DNA from: Blasia pusilla | Lineage: Eukaryota > Marchantiophyta > Marchantiopsida > Blasiales | Assembly (NCBI GenBank): GCA_050084515.1 | Contig: CM114274.1 | Coordinates: 19,964,001 to 20,028,000 of the forward strand | Direction: 5' to 3' | Length of the DNA stretch: 64,000 bases | Part shown: piece by piece, positions 36,441 to 46,229 of the stretch | Numbering within the stretch: position 1 is the first letter of the stretch | Layout of the letters: each line of letters begins with the position of its first letter | Program-made: the position numbers and the translations under genes | Notes under the pieces: model-generated | Seen by the model: only the letters and a program-made list of their open reading frames with translations | What the model was told of the DNA's origin: nothing | Databases searched by the model: none

Positions 36441-37319
36441 TTATGGAAGGTCGAATGAAAAAATAAATCTGACTACGTCATAGGTCGTGAAGTTATGCAC
36501 GCTGTCATAGAAACATTGCGCAAGTTCAACATTTTAGCAAGAAGTTGTAAGCTACCATAGCCAACTTGTGTATCAAGGAGCCAATTTTGATTTTTTTGGT
36601 AAAAGCCCTAGACTATTGAGAAGTAGAAAGGTAAAAAAAACTTTTTATGTTAAGTGGATAAGCCAAGTGAAATTTATTTAAAGATAGCAAGTCAAGGAGA
36701 AAATATGTTGGGGATGTTGACCTTAAAATTCATGTGTTAGTGAAACAAAAATCCAAACCATGGGTAAAGGTAGAAAGAGGGGCAGTAAAGTTCAGCGAAA
36801 ATAGCAAGATGCATTTCCCGTGGATTATTTTAGTAGATAATCAAAAGAAGGGAGGGACGGCGTCCACTAAATGCGTCCACCCTTACCCTAGTTTCCGTCC
36901 TAGTCAACGCTCATATCAATACGCGTTCCTGCTACGGCCTTTCTACCGCTACAATCGCCACATCTTGAGCGTTGTAACCATGGGTGACTTTTGATTGATG
37001 GGGTCTGATTTTCTTTCCCATTTACTATGCCTTGTGAGTTGTAGCCGCTTGACAAAGATCGAGTATCATGTCATGATGCATGTAGCTACAACGTGCCGCT
37101 CGTGGCCATGTTGGGATCGAGCGTTGAAATTGCTGAGGACCGACACATACATTTGTTTACGTTACTCATTCTGGTCTTTTTCCCTACACGTGTGAGGGAA
37201 TTCCAGGTATTCGGTAGTTATTCAATAGTTAGTGATAGGGATTTTAGGTTGGGTGCCATATGTTTAAACTGGGTAATTAAGAGATTAGACACGAGATTGA
37301 GAGTGATCGTGTGAGAGGG

Positions 37320-38600
37320 ACACGAGGGTCATCATGACGTCCTTTCAGGACTTTGAGAGGCGAGGTGGTATGCCTTAGAGTAGCTCTAGGGATTTTATGT
37401 GAAGTGGCTCGAGGTTTTGAGGGCCTCCATATGAGTGAACGCCTCGACCTCTTTCGATATCGTCCTCAGACACGGGAGAGGGCGTAGAAGAGTTTGTTAG
37501 TGCACCACCGCACACAACGAGTGGTCCTATATATCGCTTGGGAGTACAAGATGGACAATCAGGGTAGAGGACGGCATAGGATTTTGGCAGTTATGGATAT
37601 TGTAGAGTTGTACAATTTCATCACGAAGTTTAGGAGTTTGTGCAACTCATAGAGGGCTAGAAACTCTAGAGAGTTCAACCCCTTCACTGCATGGAACGGA
37701 ATGTTCCAGCATTTAGAGGGTGTGCCCATGGTAATTACCATGAGTTTTCCCAAAGATATGCACATGAGATTAAGGCCTGAAGACTCTACTATGACCCATA
37801 ATAGGTGCCATGGACTAAGCCATTCTTATATGAAGAAGAGAAGTTAGAGGAGGCTTCTTGCTCTACCACTAGTAAGATGCAAGGAGCGATGAGTCAAATA
37901 AGGGTAGGTGCATTGTTAAGTCGGGTTCATCTTAGATTCAACCCTATGGTTGAGTTCTTTGCGCAGTTGCGGAGGAACTATTAGGGATACGGACCGAGAA
38001 GTTGTGGAGCATCCATGACTTCCATAGGCGTATGTACGGAGAGAGATTTTGCTTGAGGCATTTACTTGCCTCTGTTAGTTGATTAGTGTTACGCAAGGGA
38101 TGATAGAGGCCTAGGTTGTTCATGCATGGTATGGGATGTTGGAACGAGACCTGCGGAGACGAGTGAGGGATGCGGTAGTGTTGATGCACACCTCATCTAC
38201 GTTGAGGAATGTCTTTAGGATGGCAGAGTGTATTGAGCGAAACATGGATGAGGAGAGTGTAGTAGCCATGAGTCACGCGTGAGAGTAGTTACGACTGCCT
38301 GCACCACCAATGCGGCAATGTGGATTCCGAGAGATGAGTATGGCACCATAAGCTCAAAGAGATTATCGTGAGTCTATGCCATAGAGACCTACGCCATCAT
38401 GTGCGGCCCAACGGCAACTAGCACAAGTTATTTTTTGCGCATGCAATGGAGCCCATCGCTAACAAGATTGCACCCGTTAGGGTAGTGGACGTGTGCCTCA
38501 ACCTATAGGAGGAAATGGGCCCACATCAAGAGTCTACCAATATGACCATTGTGAGCAGTATGCATATAGCCATACACGCGCTAGGTGTTTTAGCCTACAT
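37320..38600 (+). pseudogene. gag relic with zinc-knuckle-like motifs, retroelement copy 2
   Basis: The segment 37330-37800 reads as a helical gag-like region and is homologous in DNA and translation to 45430-45860. Further on, CACNGAHR*QDC (about 38437-38475) and CEQYAYSHTRARC (about 38550-38590) resemble two CCHC knuckles of the short form C-x2-C-x3-H-x4-C. One Cys of the second is replaced by Tyr (TGT to TAT) and a stop interrupts the first. Nucleocapsid-type RNA binding is inferred from these motifs and the position before the protease. Confidence 0.55.
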
Positions 38601-39319
38601 TCTAAGTTACGATGGAGTGAGGGCCGAAGAGGGCATCCTAGCAAGTTGGCGGTCTAGGTGGGCCTAGAGGTTGTGTGCGCCAGGTGGTCTCGTTGGGGGA
38701 CAAGGAGTTGGATTTTCCGGTGGGGGTGATGGAGGAGGTAGAGATATGCCACCTAGATGCGCCGAGAGAAACCCAATATGTGAGGTTGGAACGGCTACTC
38801 AGATACAACAATTGCAGATTGCCTCGATGGCATTGCGGTAACTCGATGCTAGGTTAGTGGTATGGACGTCTTATGGAGCAGCCAGAGACAAAGGATCCTG
38901 GTTGGATGTGTGGGACTGCACAAATTGAGGCAACCGACATAGTTTCACGTGGAGAAGATGTAGAGTTGGATCTGTAGAGAGGGAAGGTCGAGAAACATAC
39001 CAGGCTTCCTTAGTCTTTTATTTTGTATATGGCGATGAGGACCCCATCGATGGATCATGATCAGAGTTCTCCGAGAGTGGATGTTGGTGATATGTAGGCA
39101 CGTAGAGGGATGGGAGAAGTAAGTGCGATGACTCCTATTGTTGATGATGAAGGGGAGCCTATGTCAAGAACTTTATTGGGGGCAAGCACTGTAATGTATC
39201 GCACCCCATGGTTTTCTGCTTCCGATGTTACAACGTTGGGAGGTACACCCGCCGAGATTTTTTGGTTGGTCGATACATTATGTGAGCGTGGAGTTGGTGT
39301 TAGTGCCTGACATTCACAA

Positions 39320-39703
39320 GTGGTTGCACAAGAGGTGATGGACCTTCCCTTAGAGCCTATGATCGAGCTGTCCACTTCAGATTCATGGCAAGTTGCGGTT
39401 GATAGGATGGCCGAGATTCATACTAGATCCGCAAGAAAGCGTGTTATGGTTTCTCTAGGTGTTCTTTTGTTTGATAATCGGGGAGAGGTCTTTCATTTGG
39501 TGAGTCCAAGAGGTAGAGTGTTTTTCCCGCAAGGAGTCTTGTTGGATTCGGGAGGGGAACCCCTAATGTTGGGGAAGGCGACGTTTACAAGGAAAAAGGT
39601 AGCATCCTTCATACTAGGATGGCAATCACGTGATGGGCAAACTAGCTTGTTACACGTTCCATTCACAATGGAACAATCAACCGATGGCCAAGACAAATGG
39701 TAA
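39320..39703 (+). pseudogene. Retropepsin-like protease segment, retroelement copy 2
   Basis: An open 127-codon frame ends in VLLDSGGEPLMLGKA. DSG at 39545-39553 is the aspartic protease active-site triplet, followed by the hydrophobic block typical of retropepsins. The middle of the domain is missing: the next residues, GWQSRDGQTSLLHVPF, correspond to the region after the FTLDYWEEL block that copy 1 retains. The frame upstream (39110-39310) is the same frame, broken by a single TGA at 39308-39310. The relic is non-functional. Confidence 0.6.
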
Positions 39704-40009
39704 CTCTAGCAGCATTCAGTAGCGCCATCACTTTGCCTAGTGATTTGAGTGAGGAGCATGTCCATGTTGGAGACACACTCATGCTTGACATCTCTACGGA
39801 CAGGAGTGTCATGGTAGCCACATCATTTTGTGAAGGAGAGGTATGGATGTGGAACTTGAGTGAGGAGCTTCAACGCTTGGGTAATGAGCATGTGCAAATG
39901 GCGTGTAGCAAGACATTTGCACCAAAACATGATGGCTCAAAAGAACCTGAGGTATCCATGAGTGCCATGATGTCACCCTTAGACACCACATCCATTGTAT
40001 GGCGCATCC

Positions 40010-41000
40010 CAAAGGGGAGTATTCGTGTGTGGGATCTCTTTGGAGGAATCATAAGTGGGCGGGTTGTTGTTTGGCAGGCATGCGTGTGGAGCAGTATTTA
40101 TATATGGAGCTTAATGAGGTTGCAAGGCGCGTTTCACTTTGATATGTGGCATAATTATGCTTCTATTTTCTTGACTTGTTGTCTGCATCGCCTCTAGAAG
40201 GGTACAAGAGTTCCCTACCGAGAGACATTTCTTTATTTTGGGTCGCAAGACTTGGAGCATGTAGGAACCACTGATTTGGTCATTGTTGGTTGGCCATGTC
40301 AGGGCTAGTCGAGTGCTAGATGGGGTAGCGGTTTAGCTGATACTTGGTCCAAATTGTTTTGGGAGATGATGAGTATATTGCGACACTTGCAAGAACATCA
40401 ATATCGTTCTCTAGCTTACATCTTGGAGACTACGTTGATCTTGGGCGATTTGCAATTATGAGTGGTGACAAGTGCACATGAAGTAATTGCATGGATCAAC
40501 CCAGCTGAGTTTTTGGATGCGGCGAGTGTAGGTTCACGAGCACATTACCTGCATCTATGGTGGACCAACTTGGTGCTGCACAAGGTATTGCAAAGGGCAT
40601 ATGCGAGAGTGGAGTGACCCTTCCATTTGTTGGTGGATTCCATTCTAGATCTTGGTCGTCGATCATAGACAAAAAGGCACGATGATCAATCGCCATTGAT
40701 TATGGTTAATAGGATTGGCATGCCAGAGGCTGCCTTTCCCACTTTTGTGAGTTTCCTTGCTTCCTATGCATATGAGGAGGCCAATCCTAGTTTGGCTTGG
40801 CATGATCAGGCTCATCGGTCAGTGGAGCCTAACGCCGATGAGTGAGAGCATGTGATGAGATTTCTTACCAAAGTGACAGTAGTACTTTCACTATCAAAGC
40901 CATCATGACGTAATGTCTAGGGTTTGGTGGTCGTCCTGAACTGCTTGGCATGGATCATCAATTTAGGAGCAGTTGAGCATTGTCAGATGAAATTACGACA
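40010..41000 (+). pseudogene. C5-cytosine DNA methyltransferase relic, copy 2
   Basis: Motif I is IRVWDLFGGIISG (DLFGG at 40033-40047). After a frameshift, GMRVEQYLYMELNEVARRVS covers motif II. SLPRDIS leads to motif IV, VIVGWPCQG, with the catalytic Cys codon at 40297-40299. The expected ENV of motif VI is ETT (40426-40434) in YILETTLILGD. FLDAASVGSRAH followed by LWWTNL is the motif VIII/target-recognition side. NADE*EHVMRF and LNCLAWIINLG (about 40840-40985) match motifs IX-X. Several stops and at least two frameshifts break it. The conventional motif order and the SRAH..LWWTN block look DNMT3-like rather than DRM-like; this subfamily call is tentative. Confidence 0.82.
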
Positions 41001-41149
41001 CGTCACAATTGTTGCATTGGTGAGCCCCATGCCTACCAATATGGTTTAGTCAGTGGCTAGGGGTAAGATTTGAGGACCTCGCCCCTCACCTACGATCACC
41101 TTAAACCATAATTTACCTGCAATTTTTCTTCTCCTCTCAATCGTACTTC

Positions 41150-42480
41150 CAAGTTATGTTATATAATTCCACCATTCATCCTCTCATCTCGTGGATTGAT
41201 GTCTTGTGGTAAGGGCTCTGCATGTAGGATAATAAAATTATGCAGAATTAGAAACCATTTCTAGAGACATTGGAAAATCGTGTAAATTGTCCATCTTCCT
41301 TTCAAATTAAATGACCAACAGCATTTTCTATTAACACTCTTACCTCTTATGTATGGCTCTCAAATATATTTTCCAATGGATTGCCTTAATGTAGGTGTCA
41401 ATGGAAATGCTTCAGTAGCCATGGTCGTTGGGGATAGGCGGTATCCCCAACGACCATGGCTACTTAAGCGTTTCCATTGACACATTGGGAATATGCGGTA
41501 TCCCCAAGTATTATGGGCGAAATGACTTGAACCTCTTTGTGATCAAGTGGCCATGTGATTTCTAGTTAAGAAAGGATGCGTTTCTCTTCAATGCATTGAA
41601 ATATTGTGGATTGCCTTAAATGTGCAACATCATGAGTGGATCCGAGCTTAGTACAACATAAGTCCCAAAATTTGATATCGGCATCAGATATACCTTGGAG
41701 AAGTACGAAATAATTGCAGTGAAAATTCCTTTAGTGCTCTAGGAAATATTTCACAATAGGTTTGAATTCAAGTTTTATGTGAGACTCATCCATGGCTCTT
41801 ATGGTTTGTGAAACTCCATAAGTACACTTATATTTGTGCATTTATCCAATCATTTCATCAATCTTTATCCATCTAATATATTTAGTGTAGAATTTAGATC
41901 TACTCGTTAGAATGGCAATAATAATGGATGTGTATTTAACAATTGTCGATTGTCCAATCCCATATAATTCACTTAAGATATAGAGTGGTGGATTGTGGGC
42001 AAATCGATAGATAACTATGCATTACACTTTGCTATCTCAACTCTTTTTCTCGCTCTCTCCTACTTTGGCATAGGTGGCATGAATGGTTAAATCACATCTA
42101 CTTTCTCAAAAAGTTGGTTTTTGGAAATTTTAAAAAGACATTCTATATCGACTTCTCATGTGAGTGTAAGGAAAATTGTCACTATAAGTCCAAACGTCTT
42201 TATCACTGACCTCCCACCAAGTGAATTGTCTTGGTATTACCCAAAACTCTCTTCCTCCATTTGATTGACTTCGATGCCACTCTTTGATCATGAAATAGAA
42301 TATGAATAAACTTTGAATATTGACTTATCATCTTTTGCGGTACTCGTCAGAAAAATAATGGGCTCAGATTCACTAAACATTCCAACTTGAAGAAATCATG
42401 CATAAAATAACTAAAAAATATTCATAATGATAGTTAAAATAGTCTCAATGAAAATCTCCTTATTCTTCATCTACTAGAGT
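41150..42480 (-). mobile_element. PIF/Harbinger transposase relic
   Basis: Minus-strand reading with frameshifts gives the ordered blocks of the DDE_4 (PIF/Harbinger) transposase. First is ELYGIGQSTIVKY (helix-turn-helix-like, about 41975). Then comes SQTIRAMDESHIKL (first catalytic Asp, about 41800). LLQGISDADIKFWD and STHDVAHLRQSTIF follow (about 41720-41620). GDTAYPQRPWLLK (second Asp, about 41440) and NLKGRWTIY with LILHNF complete it (about 41300-41200). Upstream, VDIECLFKISKNQLFEKV near 42130 fits the N-terminal region of the family. The GDTAYP part is duplicated in inverted orientation, forming the hairpin listed separately. Stops and shifts show inactivity. Terminal inverted repeats were not found. 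Confidence 0.72.
41395..41483. repeat. Near-perfect 42-bp hairpin from inverted duplication inside the Harbinger relic
   Basis: Positions 41395-41436 are the reverse complement of 41442-41483 with two differences, one of which would be a G-U pair in RNA. The loop is GGCGG (41437-41441). The 41395-41441 side is the coding sense (minus strand) of the GDTAYP..RPWLLK transposase block; the other arm is an inverted copy. A third, shorter and diverged copy follows at about 41484-41508. Confidence 0.95.
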
Positions 42481-42664
42481 ATGTATATGTAAATTGTTAT
42501 TCCAAATAAAATAAGTAAAAAAAGAGAATTTGACACCACAACCCCTAGAATATGATGTGACTAAATAAAATGCTCTTTGCTCTAGGTGTACCCTATCTTC
42601 CCTTCTTCAACTTGAAAAATTAAAAAAGGACCGAAATAAGAATTTTCAAGTTGAAAAGAAGGCA

Positions 42665-43104
42665 AACGTAGTCGCACGCATTTGTGGGGCTCTGTCGCCT
42701 CAACTAGAGTTGTTTTGGTAGTAACGAGAGCCAAAGAGCTCCATGTCAAACGCCCTTATGGATGAAACTTGATTCACATGGGGACGACATGGCTATGGTT
42801 GGAGACATATCACTTGAATATGGGCTTTCGTTCCGACTTTGTTTTAGCGGAGCCAAAATAGACTAAGGGCCCGGTCGGAATGAAGCCCCCTGATGGAGGG
42901 TTCCGTTTCCTTCCTTATCTTTGTTTCTTTTGCCTCTTGACTTTACAAGCAAGGTGGAGGGTGAAAAATGAACCAAAAAAAAGGTTAGAATGGAGGCCAA
43001 TGGATCCGCACACGCTTGTGCAACTATGTTGCCTCAATCTAATTAAACCAATTTGGTTGGATACGCAACCAAAGAAGGGCAACTCCATGTGAACCGCCCT
43101 TATA
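42665..43104 (+). repeat. Diverged direct repeat, about 341-bp period
   Basis: The segment 42665-42763 recurs at 43006-43104. Both run GCAC(G/A)C..TTGTG, then GCCTCAA, a variable stretch, AAAGA, and CTCCATGT.AA.CGCCCTTAT. The space between holds a 16-bp imperfect inverted repeat (about 42825-42840 with 42873-42888). The origin is unknown; the sequence has no coding content. Confidence 0.55.
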
Positions 43105-44639
43105 CTGTCCATCCTCGCATGTTGGCTTGGCGTGAGGCCATCATAACTTCAAATGTAGATATTAGCTCGTCAACCTTCAACCTATTACCGTTTGCAGATC
43201 TCACTACTGTTAATGTACTATTGTTATCTGCTTGACGGCCGTCAAGATTTCAGAGGTCACTTGTAATTGCCTAGCCGCCACTGACTTTATATTTTCTTGT
43301 TCAGTGATAATCACTATCACCATTTGATTATGTATAAGAGTTTCAATTTTACAGTCGTTTACTGAGTTCGATCCCCAAGAGGATCATTGTTTGATGAAAG
43401 GAGAGTTCAAAATTACAATTTTGTTGTAATAGTTGTATTTAGGTGTGAATAATTTAGATTCAATGTCTTATCAATATCTTCGGATCTTTTTTCGTTCCAA
43501 AGTTTCTTTTCTCAATTCTCTCTAGTGGAGTTGATAGCACGCTTAGATAGATTTCCTCTTGATATCAAGAAACCTCACAGAGACCTCAACATGAAAGTTG
43601 GCTTCTCCTACTTTCGGAACTCAATCCGTCTCGGCAGGCTACTCTCTGTCACACAGATTTCCTAAAACTCCATGTTGATTATTCCATTGATGAGAAAGGT
43701 TCGTCTGATTCACTCTTCACTCTACAGACCCAATAAGAATACTCAAACATAAGCATCACACATTAGAATGAATGAATGATTGCTTTACTACTCCATCAAG
43801 AATGAGAAAGCTTCAGAAGTGTATACAAGCTCGAGAGGGTACTACTCCCTTGCTCGGACCATTCATACAAGATGAGGACTTCGTAAGAGAATGATGATGA
43901 TAGCTACTTTCATGTTTCTTAAATACTCTCTGAAGTAGGAGTGATCCAAAGATTTGAAGCGTTCTTGATGAAGCTGGTGTCTCTTCAACATTTGTAACTA
44001 CCCAGATCTATGGTACTCTTCTCTTATCCTAAGATCCCTATGAATCCGCAGAACAAAACTGTCTTAACTACTTATCTGATACAAAGAGTTGCGCCTTTTC
44101 CTATTCTAACTGTTCTAACTATGTGTTGCTTGAAATCACTGTCAATCTTAGCTTCGCTTCGCTACTAAATCTGGACCTATTTTGCTTCGCTTGAGGACGA
44201 ATCTCTTTCTCCTGATCTGAAGACGAAGCGCTTCATTCTTTGTTCTTGTTCTAGGGGCTTCGTTCTTTGTGCTTCGCTCAAGAGCGAAGTACTTCTTTCT
44301 CTTCTTCTTCTTCTTCATGTTTTGTTCAGAAGCGAAGCACTTCATACAGAAGTTCTTAACAGAGCTTCGTTGTCTTTTCAAAGCTTCTTGCTGGGTCTTT
44401 AGACTTCGTTATTTTATTCTCCTCTCCTCTCAGGCAAATCCTTGATTTTCTATCTCTATGCCTTGTCCTTGGAGCTTTGTGATTCACTTTAATCTTACTC
44501 ATTCTTCTACTACGCAACCATAATATCAAAATCATAATGTATATACAAGTCTTCTTTGAATAAAAAGATGTAATTCTTCAAAAGTACAAAATTATGGGTA
44601 TCATACTACAACTTTGTGAAGTCAGAGTCTAAGACATAG
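43105..44639. other. Unassigned sequence with GAAGC-rich block
   Basis: No gene is supported. The interval 44145-44395 repeats words such as GCGAAGCACTTC, GAAGCGCTTC and GAGCGAAG about eight times and is flanked by CTT runs; it looks like a degenerate short tandem repeat. The rest resembles non-coding LTR-like DNA, but no ends were found. Confidence 0.4.
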
Positions 44640-45860
44640 TGCTGAGTATGAACCATCGTTACATGTCATCGACTTAGTGACGGAATGTGAGGTATCATGT
44701 GACCTCTTCATTGATGGGGTCTAAGTTTTATGTACGCTTTAGTATGCCTAGTGGTTGGTAGCTGCTCGAAGATGATCGAGTATTATGTTGTGATGTCATG
44801 GTCGCAACGTGTCACAAATTGTTGTATTGTGTCACTCGTGGTCACACCGCACCGTGTCAATCACGATAAACACCAACATTGAGATGTTGAGTGTGTATTT
44901 TCAATAGAGAAGGATACATCATTGCTTGTCACATCCTATGATCAAGAGTCGTACCCCAGTAGTTATTTTTTGCCACCATTGCCACACCGTACCGTTGTAA
45001 CCACATCGCACATCGAGAAGGTTTAAGGACCATGAATTTCTGATTGGACAAGTTTATCTTCACAATCAAGTTGGGATCGGTTTAGTGTTTTTGAGACACA
45101 TCGACATTGTATGCAGGTTACCAATTATGGTCTTTTGTTCTACACGTGTGAGGGATTTATGGATATTGAAGATTTTCTATGGTAGTTGGGTTGTAAGAAT
45201 GCTATCCTTTATGTATGTGGTAAGAGGACATTGACATATGTTGGATGTCTAGCACTACACGTATCTTAGATTGATAAAAGGATGGACTCTAAGATTAGCT
45301 ACATCATGCCATTTATTGCTACACTACACATGTCTCAGTAGGGGGGGTATAGATTGGATGCCACACGTTTTTGTTCCAAGTGATTCACGAATTACGTGCG
45401 AGATTGAGACTAGTTTTATGAGAAGGCACAAGGATCGTCACGACGTCCTTTGGGGATTTTGAGAGAAGAGGAAATATGTGCGAGAGTAGCCTTAGAGGTT
45501 TTGTGTAGAATGGGATGAGGTTTTGTGAGTCTTCATATGAGGGACCATCTCGACCTCCTTCTATATCTTCCTCAAACAAGGGAGAGGTCTTAGAGAAGGA
45601 GTTTGCTAGTGCATTACCGCGCATATTGAGTGGACCTACTGTTTGGGCGTACAAGATAAACGATCGCGATAGAGGATTGCGTAAGTTTTTTGGAGTTGTG
45701 GGAACCATACAATTGCATGAATTCATCATAGAGTTTAGGAGTTGGTGCGGTTCGTAGAGGGTTAGAACCTAAGAGAGATCAACCTCTACGCAACATCCAT
45801 AAACGATTATCATGAATTTTTCCATACGTGTAACTCTCAAACTCATAAGATCACTCTAGA
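44640..45860 (+). mobile_element. Fragment of the methyltransferase-bearing retroelement, gag region, copy 3
   Basis: Collinear with 36995-37800 of copy 2. Shared blocks include GATGGGGTCT, GATCGAGTAT, ACACGTGTGAGGGA, the GACGTCCTTT..GGA.TTTGAGAG block, TCATATGAG.GA, CGACCTC and TTTAGGAGTTGGTGC (TTTAGGAGTTTGTGC in copy 2). Small insertions and deletions are present. The similarity ends near 45860, before the zinc-knuckle and enzyme domains, so this is a 5' fragment. Its presence shows that the family was repetitive in this genome. Confidence 0.7.
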
Positions 45861-46229
45861 ATTGCATAAAGGTAGAATGCTCCCTGAGGCCTCTCCTCTT
45901 CCTTTATATACTCATAGATATGTACAATAAAGACAAATTATGTCTTCCCATTCTTATCCCATGTGGTCTCTTCTCATAACATATGAGGATCTTCTTTGGA
46001 ATCTGATGTCATTATCTCATTTTATCATATTTATCCATAATCTCGTTTGTCTCTACCTTACTTTTTACCAATCTACGGTCCAATCTCATCTTTATCACAT
46101 CTTATTTTTCTATTCTATATATTGGTTGGTTACTTCTTAATTATGCACTATATGGTATAGACTCTAACTTAACCGTAACTAACAAAGCATGTTTAAAAAC
46201 CTCTCCCCATTTAAGACACAACATCCTTG
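45861..46229. other. Unassigned AT-rich sequence
   Basis: Nothing recognisable between the copy 3 gag fragment and the chromodomain end of the chromovirus relic. Probably the remains of an LTR. Confidence 0.35.

Larger units (their letters stand above)
36980..41050 (+). mobile_element. Degenerate retroelement with captured DNA methyltransferase, copy 2
   Basis: Plus-strand order: a gag region (about 36980-38600, shared with copy 3 at 44640-45860), a linker to about 39400, a retropepsin segment (39480-39680) and a C5-cytosine methyltransferase (about 40010-41000). Similarity stops near 41050, and the RT seen in copy 1 is missing; a PIF/Harbinger relic on the other strand follows. The protease core between the MLGKA block and the GWQSRDG block is deleted relative to copy 1. 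There are many frameshifts and stops, a good part of them TAG or TGA where CAG or CGA is expected, as from C-to-T decay of methylated DNA. This is the best-preserved methyltransferase of the two. Confidence 0.8.

Noticed and set aside
40010-41000. A functional host DNA methyltransferase gene
   Set aside because: Frameshifts, several stops, loss of motif VI ENV and its position after gag and protease segments show a retroelement pseudogene.
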